From Cordia subcordata (lineage: Eukaryota > Streptophyta > Magnoliopsida > Boraginales > Cordiaceae): a stretch of 64,000 nucleotides of DNA. Under the pieces are notes generated by a model. That model was not told the DNA's origin, did not search any database, and saw only the letters and a program-made list of their open reading frames with translations. A program made the translations under genes and the position numbers. How positions within the stretch are numbered: the stretch's first letter is position 1; the number at the start of each line of letters is the position of its first letter. Shown here piece by piece: positions 24,072 to 35,749 of the stretch. Where the stretch lies: positions 14,916,001-14,980,000 of the forward strand of contig JAPTOF010000005.1 in NCBI GenBank assembly GCA_028554755.1. Reading direction: 5' to 3'.

Positions 24072-26917
24072 ACATATTGTTCATCTCCTATTGCTTTAAT
24101 TCCTATATCAAATCTTTTTTTAATTTTACTTCTCTAATTTAAATATTTTATTTAATTATTATAGATCTATACTTAAAAAATATGATTAATAATTAAATTT
24201 AACTAAAAATTAAATTTTGCCAAAGTTTATATTTTATCCTTGTATAGACTATAAAAATTGGCCATCAACGAAAACTAAAAATATAAAAGATGTCCATTTC
24301 TGTTGTGCAATGCATGGTTTACACTCTAGTTTACATTTTGGGCTTGTTTGGATTATTATTATTATTTTTTTTAAGAAAAGAGTACTTTTTTTCCTAAAAA
24401 AATTATTTTGTTTTTGTAATTCTATTTAGCTTAACTTTTAAAAAAACTGAAACTCTTAAAAAGGCTTAGATACAGTCGTTACAAAAAGTGCTTCTAAAAA
24501 AGCCATTTCAAAGGAGCTCTTTGTTATAAAGGGAATTTTTTTTTTAATTTAGTTCTTCCAACTTATTATTCTCAGGAAGAAAAAAAGAAAAGACAGAAGG
24601 GATCGGAGACAATTAATTTATTATAATAGAACAAATCTAATTTTTAATTTCTTAATAATTTAACACTATTTTTAAAAAATTAATGCCCCTTTCTCCCAAA
24701 GGGTTTCACAAAAAAAAATAAAATATTGTTTTGGGGAGAAATATTAAATATATATGACAAGGCCATGTACGTAGACATTAGAATGAAAACACAAAAATTT
24801 TGATTCATTGGCCGCGCCACAAAAAGGAAAGATGAGACACGAATGATGAAATCCAGCATCTGGAATCCTTGAAGAGGGTCCCAACAGCTCATCTTTTTGG
24901 TTGGTGGGGCCCACTTCCTTAGATGCCCCCCATAGAATAATCACAGTGTGGAGCGGGCAGGTTTGCCAAACTCAAAGAGGTTTGGATCCAAAGTTCAACA
25001 TTTAATAAATACTTTGGAGATTTCTTTTTTCTTTTTCATTTGCCAAATTTAAAATATTTTAGAAGAAAATTTTGTGCAACTTTCTTTTTTGTTCGGCGCA
25101 AATGGGCGGGCACTTAAAATAAAAAAATTAATCAGACTTATTTAAAAAAAGAAAATATAATGTTGCATTCTTAATGAGAGGGGTCATCAAGCATACTCTA
25201 TTAGCTGTCGTCTGTTTTTGAACGTTAATAGGTTGCTTGGCACTTGTGAAAATCACAAGATGCAAATGATAAAAAAGCAAAAAAACAAAAAAAAAAGAAT
25301 ATTCTTTTTCCCTTTTTTCAATTATTAAGCGAATCCAGCATTTTTAGTAGACAATTATTGTGTCACATAGATGAAAGAAGTAATAAGTGAGTGATTTATA
25401 AGTAAATGTTGTGAATTTAAATAATCATTCGAGTTAATTATTTCGATTTAATCATTTAAGATTTAAATAGTTATATCTTATTCTCATGACACTAGTGTCA
25501 TTTGTGGTTGTAAAGTTTTCAACCTAAAATTAGTTAACTTCAAACTTCATCAAAAATTTTCCAAGATTCAAATATGGGGATAAATAATACCACCTTTCTT
25601 TCTAGAATTCAACAATTGCAGCATGTTTAACAGGATATTAAGTTCTGTATATGCTAGTGGTTTTGTGTTGAACACTAAGTTGGTTGGCTTGAAACTCTAG
25701 AAAATCAGAAGGATTCAATGCTCTAGAAGAACATTCTTTATTCCCATCTTCAATTAAAGAAACGCATCATTCTTTTTGTACCTTCTCAAAACGACAATCT
25801 CAATATAAATAGAATAACATTAAATCTACCTCAAAATTTGAACGTCAGAATAAAACGACAATATCGAGAACACACTCTAAAGTAATTAAACAACAATTAA
25901 ACAGAATACATATTCAGTAAAAATGTTCTGTTTGATCTAACTCTAAAATTTTGATTATTGAGTTTTAAGATTTTTAGCAGTTAGATTATCGGTAAAAGTA
26001 ATATTAAACAAAAGTCGTCAGTTGTTTGGCCTTTTGCTTTATAAGTAGAGCCTTCAACTATTTTAAATGTAATATTAGATCTTTAAACATATAGAATAGT
26101 ATTTTCAAAGAAAAATAATTTTTAAAATATAAAAACAACTTTTCAAAACTCTTTTACAAAAGGCACCAGTCTAGAACTTCTAATGGAAGAAAAGTAATAA
26201 AACCTACTATGGCTGCTAAATAATCTCTTTTTACTTTCTCAACAATAAAGCCTTTGATCTCTGTATTCGTTTGACAAATTCTGTCCAGTTCCATTCGATA
26301 CAGTGTTTGTTTGAATCTTCGTGAAAAAAAAAACAAGTAGTTTAGGCTCAACTACTCACAAACAACTTTTTGTTGTCTAAAACTTACGAGAGACAGGCTC
26401 TCGATTGAGGGTTCCCACTAGTTGCTAATGGGAACAATCTAGCAGAGCATATATGTTAGCTGTTGAACGTGTAACGGCATGCTTGGAAGAACTTCTTTGT
26501 CAAAAATCACAAGACTCGAATGCTTAAAATAACAAACGTGCTACAATTTTGTACTGGACCGCATCGCATTCCTATTCTTTTCTAAAGATTCAAGTCTTCT
26601 TTGGCTATCTCACTATTCATACCGCCTATTTTCAACTCTCTCTATATAAAAAGTATACAAAATCACTACCCCATTTACTTCTCTCTCTATCAAACAATTT
26701 CTCCATCTTCTCCTGTCTCTCTCACCCTCACAGATCATCTTGTTTTTGACTACTGCGGATATAATCCAATTCGCTCTCCTAGCTTTTCGTCTGTCAGTGT
26801 CAGTGTCGGCCCAGCGGAGTTGCTTTCGCTGTTACTGATCTTTCCGATCTCTACCCATTTCACCGCTCCACCAGAAATTCCCTCTGCCCCTACTATATCT
26901 ATTATTCTCTGCACTGT

Positions 26918-26945
26918 ATATATATATATACATACATACATATCA
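26918..26945. repeat. (TA)n/(CATA)n microsatellite in the myosin-binding gene leader
   Basis: A TA run followed by three CATA units ends about 20 bases before the start codon at 26963, so it would lie in the 5' UTR of the transcript. Confidence 0.75.
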
Positions 26946-26962
26946 TAGATAGAGGAATCAGC

Positions 26963-29934
26963 ATGGCTGCCAACAAGTTTGCAACCATGTTGCACAGAAA
27001 CACCAACAAAATCACAATGGTTCTCATCTACGCAGTACTTGAATGGACCCTGATAGTTCTCCTCCTCCTGAACTCTCTGTTTTCTTACTTGATCATCAAG
27101 TTTGCTCAATTCGTTGGCCTGAAGCCACCCTGCTTATGGTGTTCTCGTGTTGACCATGTTTTTGAGCCTGGAAAGAGCAAAAACATGCACAGAGATCTTC
27201 TCTGTGAAGCGCACGCCAGAGAGATTTCTAGATTGGGTTACTGTTCGAATCATCAAAAGTTGGCTGAGTCTCAAGATATGTGCGAGGATTGCTTGTCCTC
27301 GAAGCCCGAGTTGCAGCAACAAGTTTCCAGCAAGTTTGCTTTCTTTGGAATGATTCAAACTGATGGAGAAGAAAAAGCACTGGAGAATGGTCATGCGAGC
27401 TTGGAGTGTTCTTGCTGTTGTGTCACTTTGGATAGCAAAATGTATCCTCTTATAGTGATCAAGCCTTCTTGGGATGCTTTAGGACATGCCAAGAACCTAA
27501 AATTCATTGAAGATAAAGGCAGATCAAATTTCACTACTCATGGTTGTGAAATTGAAGATTGTTTCGAAAGCAAGGATGAAAATGTGGTGATTCCTGATGT
27601 AAATGGAGATTTTAGTGTGACAGAAATGGTGGAAGATGAGTGTGGTTTTGTTTCTGCATCATCTGTCTCTGAGTTGAGAGAATTGGAAAACAATGAGGCT
27701 GGAAATTTAGGTGTCATTATGGGAGAAGAAATGAAAGAGGTTGGAGGGGAGAAATCAGACATGACCATGAAGGATGAGGCAATTCAAGTCTCTGTTGGGG
27801 AGGATCTAGAATTCTTTGTTGATTACGTGGGTCATCGGTTGGTTCCTGTAGAGTTGATTGATTCAGCCACGGATGAAGATCAGAATAGGGACACTGCCAA
27901 GGATGAAGATCAGGGTAGCACCTACGAGGGAGGCTCCAATTCGGGTTTCGAGTTTCAGGAGAAGGCCGAAAAAGCAGTTGCCGTTGAAGATGGCGGCACA
28001 GGAGTCCAGGAAGATGCTGACCATTCTGTCCATATGAATGAGGAATCAAGATTTTCAGGGTTTGAAGCCATGGAAATTGAAGAAGACGAGAACTCTCTAG
28101 TCTTTTATGCCAAAGAATGTTCAGCCAGGGAAGTTGCTACGGCTCATGTGGCTCAAACAATATCTCAAGATACAGGAAATGCTCAAGCAATGGAAGCTGA
28201 GGAAAAGGATGATCAGCATTCAGATGTTCATCTAGGTATGTTTCATGTTTAAAGATAGATTTTAAATTATCATGTGCAGTGATTATCCTTTTGCTAAAAA
28301 TTTAAAGTGGTTTGCCAAAATATGTAGTCTGTGAAGATATTTTTCAAACGCCAGTTGATGAAACTGAGACAGAGGTTTCAATTGGAATAGAAATTCCTGA
28401 TTCAAATATGACAAATGATGTTCAAACTCAAGAAGCTCCTTCACATATATGTGCGCGAGAAGATCCTTCGACAAGTTCTGTGCCTGATGCAACTGATGGT
28501 CATGGTAAGTTATTGAGTTGTGGTCTGGCTCTTTACTACTTGTTTTACCGAATCTGCGTAATTTGTTGTAATACTAATTTTTTTGCCCTTTTAGGTTCAA
28601 TGCAAGTTCAGGAACAGACAATAGAATTACACACTTTGTCAGCTGAGGTGAATGAGATTGAAGAATACAAAGCTGCTGATACACCAACTTCCATAGACAG
28701 TCTCCACAAGAAATTGTTGCTCCTAGAGAAGAAGGAGTCAGGAACAGAAGACTCTTTTGATGGAAGTGTCAACGGTGAGTTGGAAGGCTGGGATGGCATT
28801 GTGACGATTGAGGGGCTAGAATCAGCTCTCAGAGCTGAACGGAAAGCATTACATGCTCTATATGCGGAATTAGAAGAGGAAAGAAATGCCTCGGCTATTG
28901 CTGCTAACCAGACTATGGCAATGATTAATAGGCTTCAGGAAGAGAAGGCAGCAATGCAGATGGAAGCTCTGCAGTACCAGAGAATGATGGAAGAACAAGC
29001 GGAGTACGATCAAGAAGCGTTACAACTGGTGAACGAGCTTATGGTGAAGAGGGAAAAGGAGAAGGAAGAGCTAGAGAAAGAGCTGGAAGTACATAGGAAG
29101 AAATTGTTGGAATATGAGACAAAAGAAAAGCTGAGAATGTTCCCAAAAAGTAAGGATGGCAGTGCTGGAAGTGGATTATCCTCTCCGTCTTCTTTCAGCA
29201 ATGCAGAGGACAGTGATGCAGCATCTGTTGATCTAAATCAAGAATCAAAAGATCAAGAAGACGGTTTCTTCAGCAATCGCGAAAGTGAAAACGACAACAC
29301 TCCTGTTAATGCAGTTCTGAACTTGGAAGAATCAGTAGCTGACTTTGAGGATGAGAGATTGTCCATTCTGGAGCAGCTGAAGGTTTTAGAAGAAAAGCTC
29401 ATGACACTTGATGATGAAGACCTGCAGCATTATGAGGGTGTTCAACCAATCGAACATCACGTGGAGAATGGAATTTATAAAGACGAAAATGGTCATTCTC
29501 ATGGCCTAGAAAATGGTCATGCTAATGGTTTTACCAAGGAAATGAATGGGAAACATCATCCAGAGAAACGAAGCAGCATCGGTGCAATAGGGAAGAGTTT
29601 ACTTCCTCTGTTTGATGCAACAAGTGATGAAAATGGAGATTCTATGTTCAATGGAAGTTCTGAAAATGGAGTTGATTTTAATGGGGTGCGTAAGTCCATT
29701 ATACCGGAGTTGGAACTAGAAAACAAAAGGGTCGCCATGGAAGAGGAGTTAGATCATCTGTACGGAAGGCTACAATCTCTGGAAGCAGATAGGGAGTTCC
29801 TAAAGCACTGCATCAGCTCCTTAAACAAAGGTGACAAGGGAATGCATCTTCTTCATGAAATTCTACAACATCTGCGTGATTTACGCAATGTTGATCTTCG
29901 AGTGATGAACCTAAACGATGGTGTTCTAGTATGA
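26963..29934 (+). CDS. MYOB2: Myosin-binding protein (GTD-binding/DUF593 family), 3 exons
   Basis: Exons 26963-28235, 28328-28504 and 28595-29934, with two short introns (92 and 90 bp, both phase 1), give 929 aa. Residues about 18-48 form a hydrophobic membrane anchor, followed by PCLWC (56-60) and further cysteine pairs as in this family. A long acidic, low-complexity middle region separates these from the GTD-binding coiled coil at about 553-657 (core LHALYAELEEERNASAIAAN). A second conserved coiled coil lies near 857-915. In Arabidopsis, MYOB proteins sit on motile vesicles and bind the globular tail of class XI myosins, acting as cargo receptors for streaming. The start is supported by the family-typical N-terminus. 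The next gene downstream is the kinase, as in Arabidopsis next to MYOB2; the symbol rests on that synteny. MYOB1 or MYOB3 orthology is not excluded. Confidence 0.92.
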
Positions 29935-32101
29935 TAGTATCTCGCCTCCATATATAAGGTAATGCAGCATATCAATACAATTGCTATGTTTGTTTATATA
30001 CTTATCTAAAGTCTTAAATCTAACAAGCGTAACGCCCTGATTGGTTCTGGTTGCTAAACGCAGACTGTTTGGGATTCCAAATTGCAGGTGTCTCAAGTCA
30101 TTCCAACAACTCTATGGTGACCATATGAGATAGATGGTCAAAGGGTCGTTCTAGAAAAGCCCCTTGAGAGGAACAAAATTGAGGCTGCCAGACTTGTTTG
30201 TTTGTTAAGGTTATATCCTCGGCTATTATATCCTAGTCCAAAATAGTCAAAATTGGTCCGTTTGCGACTCTTGCCACATATTTTCCATCATTACCTCGTG
30301 GTGGCCGCTATGTATTATTAATTTTTTAATCCTTGTCATTTTGAAAGCTGTGTCCGTACATGTATGTAATCCCAAATTTTTCTGGGGTTTGTGTCCAGCT
30401 CCACCTTTACGGAGAAAAGGGGGATTATGAGTGTATGTGTGTGTAGTCTAGTGGAGGTGAAGCCACCCTGTCACTTGTATGTTGTGAGAAACTTTAAAAA
30501 AAAAAAAAAGAGAGAAAAGCCTGGCTTTGTAAGCTGGAGAGATCCAATAAAGATTCCGATGCCAGGTGAGTAGGGGCCCAGTTTATCATAGACAGATAGG
30601 ATTAGTAGATATCCTTTTCCCTTAGATTGGTTGGAGGAAGAAAAGAGAGAGGTAAGTAACCTTCCTTTTCTGCCTCATTTTGGATCATGTCATCTATGAG
30701 CTTTCTTTTTCATTCGAAGTCATAGTTGGTTTAGTTGTACACACTGTGTATTTAATTGTAAGTATATGGAGTGTTTCTTTTTACTGTCTATGGAATCAGC
30801 TTTCCTTCTTTTTTGATTTTTAGCTTCTCTCTCTCTCTCTCTCTTTGTTTTTTTTGGTACTTTTGTTGCTGATGGCAAGAAATTCCACTGGAAATTGCTC
30901 CGATTTCACATTGGGTGTATGGAAGTCCAACATGAATCAACATGGAAAAGATGCGATTTCGGTGAACCAGAACTTAACACGATAAAATGTATATTACTCG
31001 TTCATGGTCAGTTTAGTAGTCGTGGTTTAAGAGTTATAGCATTAAACCTTTTGCTTTTCAAAAGATGATATATAATTATTTACCTCAATGTTTTTCGTCC
31101 TGTTTTGTAAATTTTATGGTCTTTTTTTTTTTTTTTAATTTATGAGTGTTAAAATTTGCCATGTGCTACATATTTTCACGAAAATATCTTTTAGCTAATG
31201 ATGTTCAGATAATACTTGAAAAAAGAGATGATTGTTCCTCGTTCTGAAAATTACAAAGGGGTAATATAGTGTGTTTTTAGAAAATACAAAGGTTATAATC
31301 AGCTAATTAAATAAACCAAAGCAAGTAGCGTGCCGCCTTTTAAAAAATAAAGAGAGATACACATGATAAATTTTAAAATATAATGGGTGATAAACTAGTT
31401 GACAAACCATAAGAGAACAATGTGCATTTCACCCAACCTTGATATAAAGTGAGTGTTTCTTTATACTGGTTGTGAAGTCGAACTTTCATTATTTTCTTTG
31501 TCTCTTCATTTTTCCATTTCTTTGGTTGATAATAGAATACTTTTATTAGGAAAGTCTTTCGAACCCATAGTTAGATATATCAAATTTCGAAAGACATAAA
31601 TTAATGTAGAGAAGATATATTCTAAATTAACTAGACACAAGGGAAATAAAAAAAAAAAGAAAATAGATCTTGATTATATTATATGTAATCAAATAATAAT
31701 GAGAAAAGAAGCAGAGCTTGCTTTCCAATTGGATTTTGCTTCAAGCATGGACAAGTTTTGGTAGATATGGACAGACATTACCCCCATGATTGGATTACAA
31801 AACCCATTTGCTTTAATTAATCAGGATGGCTATACATCTAAAGGAAGCCTCAATGGAATGATTAGCAACGTTAATAATTATTAATTACAATATTAGCTTG
31901 ATCCTACTTTGCGCAATATATGTAGTAAATTAACACTTGCTGAATATAATTAGTACGATCATCTCATCTCTCCTATCATGCTTACTTTTGCATCTTTATG
32001 CCATTGCACAAGATCGTTTGCTGTCAAAGAATAACTAATAATACTTTGCAAGATTGCAATCAATCTAAAGAGAGAAACTTAGAATTAAAGCAGATTATAT
32101 A

Positions 32102-32352
32102 TCTATACTATATAATAAAACAAAATAAGTTGTAATTTTGTGTTGTCAAGTAGTGCTCTATATGACAAGATTTTCATAATTACTTATTAATTAATTAAAT
32201 ATGCCTATTCTCTATATATATTATCATTGTTTTATTAATTCTATAGTATATAATTATTTTAATAACTATTTAATAAGATGCAAAAATTCTGTAACTTTAA
32301 TATATTCAATAACATATATCACTCCTTGTGCATCGCACAGGTGCCACACTAG
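32102..32352 (+). mobile_element. Non-autonomous Helitron, complete ends (third family copy)
   Basis: It starts TCTATACTAT after an A and ends CTAG before a T. It shares AAAACAAAATAAGTTGTAAT, TTGTCAAGT and GATGCAAAAATTCTGTAA with the copies near 7 kb. The 3' hairpin region reads TTGTGCATCGCACAGG, a weakened version of the CGTGC/GCACG stem. It is 251 bp, non-coding. Confidence 0.8.
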
Positions 32353-34722
32353 TATATATGTGTGTATCAGGAAGGAACCTCGGGATCGGGGACCATCTTT
32401 CCCGTGGTGACACACGTTGTACAGATGTAGTGGAAATCAGTTGAGAGTGGTCGGGTTAGGGCCGATCCCTTATTAATAGTTATCATAACAATAATAATGT
32501 AATACCAATATATATTTTTTGTCATTTTGCATTAATAGACTAATCTAACATCTAATTTTATTGAATATATATTTGTTTCCAATCAACTAGTTAAACAGTA
32601 ATCAGTTTTAGTTAAATTATAATAGTTGTCAATTATCCAAACAATTATCAGCTAATCAAACACCTCTTTAGTCTCTACTACTCTAATATATGTATTCATG
32701 TATACACACGCTACATGTATATACACACGCATGTATATCTAGACCCGCTGGTCGCATAAAAGGGAGCTCAAATAATGCTGTTATGTTTTGACCCAAAAAA
32801 TTAAGAAAAACAATTCTTTTTTGTTTATTCGTAGCAACAGTTAGCCAATTAACTTTTAGCCTCTTTGAGAATGAATACTTTTACCTAAGTTTGATGAATA
32901 CTTTTACCTAATTTGACCCACTAGTTACATCAGATGGGGCATGTAATTTGGAATTACAACGTGGTTGTGCATTCTTGGGCGAGAAGAAAGTGAAACAAAG
33001 AGATTTTTTGGACCTTTTAACATCCACAAAAAGTAAATGATTGGTATTGACATTGTTGCCAATATTAACAAGTATTTTCTTTAATGATAATCTAACCCTT
33101 AGTCTTAGTGGTATGTTTTGAAAACTTAAACGAATCAATTTCTACTTGATCCATTCTTTCGACTTTCTCCTTTAAATGCAAAACGCTTTGATATTAATTT
33201 TTGATAGCGCAAAAATTATATTATCAACTTTTTATTTCTCTTATATCAGAGGACAAACAAAGCAAGATTATAAGGACCTTGACTTGTTAACAATTCAAAG
33301 TAGGCCTCAACTGTTAAAAATCTAGTACCAGGTTTTTCAATTGATAAATATTACTGGAACTTGGAGGTCAAAGAATTCATCAGACGCTACGTCATGCGAG
33401 AATTGAGATGCTAGCAAAAGAGTAAATTATGTTTTACCTCGTGTTTTTCTCAATAGGCATAAAATATTTTATAATTTCAAAATTCGTTGATACCTTGTGA
33501 TTTTGAAAATGTTGCACAGTGACTCCCGTTTTTAGCTTTTTGTCTAAAAATAACAGAGTGTAAAAATGTTTCTACATTCAAATTTGACTTTTGAATAATA
33601 AAAAAATTCAAGTAAATTGATGCGAATTCCCTTCTCTGATTTTAAAAGTTATGCAAAATTTTCCTCTAATTTAAAATAAGATACAAATACACCGTTGGCC
33701 AAGTAAAAATTGAAAATATATCTCCTTAATTGTGTAAATTTCTTTGTTTAAATGACACATTTCTAAGCAATACTAATATATTCAACAATAATTCAATATA
33801 TATCAATAAAAGTTGATATACATTCAATTGTTACTAAATATGTTTGCATTACATAATAGGCAGACATTTCAACCAATAAAATTAAATTATCTAGGAATAA
33901 TATTTCTTTATTTTTAAACATTCAAGGGTGTATGTTTGCCAAAATATTAGTTAATAATAGATTAAGGATACTTTTTTTTTTACAGAAAAATTTAAGAAAT
34001 TCATCCCGAGCCCAATTGTCACTCCTTATAGGATTTAAATTTAAATAATCACTCGTAGTATTTAAATCTAGGTTATTTTCCCCCTTAAAATGACATATTT
34101 TTTGAAATTAAAATAGTATGGCAAAATTCTATTGCAAACAAAATCTTACAAACTATACAACTTTTAAAATCAATAAATAAGCCATTTATCAAGTGCATGC
34201 TTATTTCTTAATTGCCCTTAAAAATTTAAATACAAACAATTAATATTTATTTAAAGAAGCCTACTCTAGCACTCTTTCCTATTGAAGTCGTAATAAATAA
34301 ATACAAGAAGAAAACCATATTGACTAAATAAATACAAGAAAACCATATTGACCACAACTACAACATTTAATAAGAAAACCATAAGAACTCTGAAACTACT
34401 CGACAACTACTCATTTATGACGAGAAGGCAAAAGTTGAACGTATTCAATGTTTCCCCAAAAAAGGGCAAATTTTCTTGCATGTTAAGATATTTCTAATTT
34501 ACAAAACTAATCTAACTTTTATTAAAAAAATATTTATATATAAATATGAAATTATGTATTTTAGTGTTACTGAATATAATTTTAGATTTGCGCTAACACT
34601 AGAATATTTTTATAAAACACATTAGACTTCTTCTTGTTTGTGCAGGGTGAATCAAATGTGTTATTTTATCAAAACTTCTCATAATCTCATTTAACTCTCC
34701 CAAAATAATATATATTGCTCCC

Positions 34723-34726
<4 letters not shown>

Positions 34727-34754
<28 letters not shown>
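34727..34754. repeat. (TA)n microsatellite
   Basis: A run of about 14 TA units. Confidence 0.85.
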
Positions 34755-34757
<3 letters not shown>

Positions 34758-35749
34758 CTTTATTTTAAAAGTAACTGGTTGGAGCATATTTTATCCCAAA
34801 ACGAAAATTATATATATTTTGGCTGATATATTTATGTATGTATGTAATCTTTCAAGAAAATGAGTTAATTGTCTTATTTTTTTTAAAAAAAATTAAAATA
34901 CTATGTTTTTGAAATTAAAAAATAAAATGTCACAAAAATAAAATTTAAATTCTTAAAACTCGATTCAAAAATAATAAGGAAAAGTCCATGTTCTGAAAAT
35001 TTGAAGTTGGTGAAGTTCGAGTTTTGAAAACTTAAAATTAGATCAAACTCAAAACTTACCTGAAGTGCCACCACTTTTACCATGCAAACACCCCAAGTTC
35101 AAACTTACTTTTATAACATTTAATTCATTAATTTTAAAAACATGTATTTTAAATTTTTTAAATTTTTATAGTGCAATTAACTAATTTTCTCTAATATTTC
35201 TGATAATTCGACAAGGATATTGAATGAGTGGTTCATGTGATATCTCTGCACGTGGAGCAGCAGAGCAAAGCTCGACTCGTGTTGTTGACTTTCCTACAAA
35301 TCGTTGAGAAGTCTACCAATGGTCAACGCGTTCCCTTGTTTGAATAAGCTTCTCGAGGAAATGAGGTAAAAAATATCACAAAAAATAACAGAAAAACTCG
35401 AAAATTAAATTAGATCTTTGACTTTGAGTTTTGAAAACTCGTAGTTGAGTTTTATGACATTTTATCATTAATTTTAAAAATGTGGTATTTTTGTAATGTT
35501 TTTTTTTAGAGAATAAGGTATTTAACTCATTCTCTGGCTCTTTTGTTTTATGGTTTTCTGTCTTTTCTTTTTTGGCATTTTCTTGATGGATACATGCACC
35601 TGAAACACTGGCAATATTTCAGATCATTACTCATTATTGATCAATTCTTTTTACGAGATTTTCTTTTTAAGTAAAAATTATATTAATAATAATTAAAAAA
35701 AAAAACTCAAACTAGTTCTCGGATCGCTTCATGGGCCTAGTGAACCACC

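Larger units (their letters stand above)
17629..26500. other. 3' flank of the clathrin adaptor gene, then a repeat-rich intergenic region
   Basis: The 3' UTR follows the TAA at 17626-17628. Beyond about 17.9 kb only repeats are seen: duplicated segments at 18602-18727 and near 20571-20785, a MITE at 19431-19737, an LTR remnant at 21164-21636, a 72-bp tandem repeat at 22343-22486, a G run at 22243-22268, a 57-bp tandem duplication at 23958-24071, and a half Tourist-like end at about 24340. No gene is supported. The segment at 24760-24990 is richer in GC and less repetitive than its surroundings but has no recognisable coding content. Confidence 0.5.
29935..35749. other. Intergenic between the myosin-binding gene and the kinase
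   Basis: The myosin-binding 3' UTR occupies the first few hundred bases. Beyond it lie a (CT)n tract (30824-30844), a Helitron (32102-32352), a MITE right half near 32560-32670 (ending AAACACCTCTTTAGT), a MULE-like terminal phrase near 33430-33560, and a (TA)n run at about 34727-34754. The last 500 bases before 35750 should hold the kinase promoter, but no clear TATA box can be assigned. No other gene is seen. Confidence 0.5.

Noticed and set aside
26750..27109. 119-aa minus-strand open frame over the myosin-binding gene start
   Set aside because: It is antisense to the leader and first codons of the myosin-binding gene and has no recognisable domain.
27717..28049. 110-aa minus-strand open frame within the myosin-binding gene
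   Set aside because: A shadow of the acidic coding repeat on the other strand; proline/histidine-rich nonsense composition.
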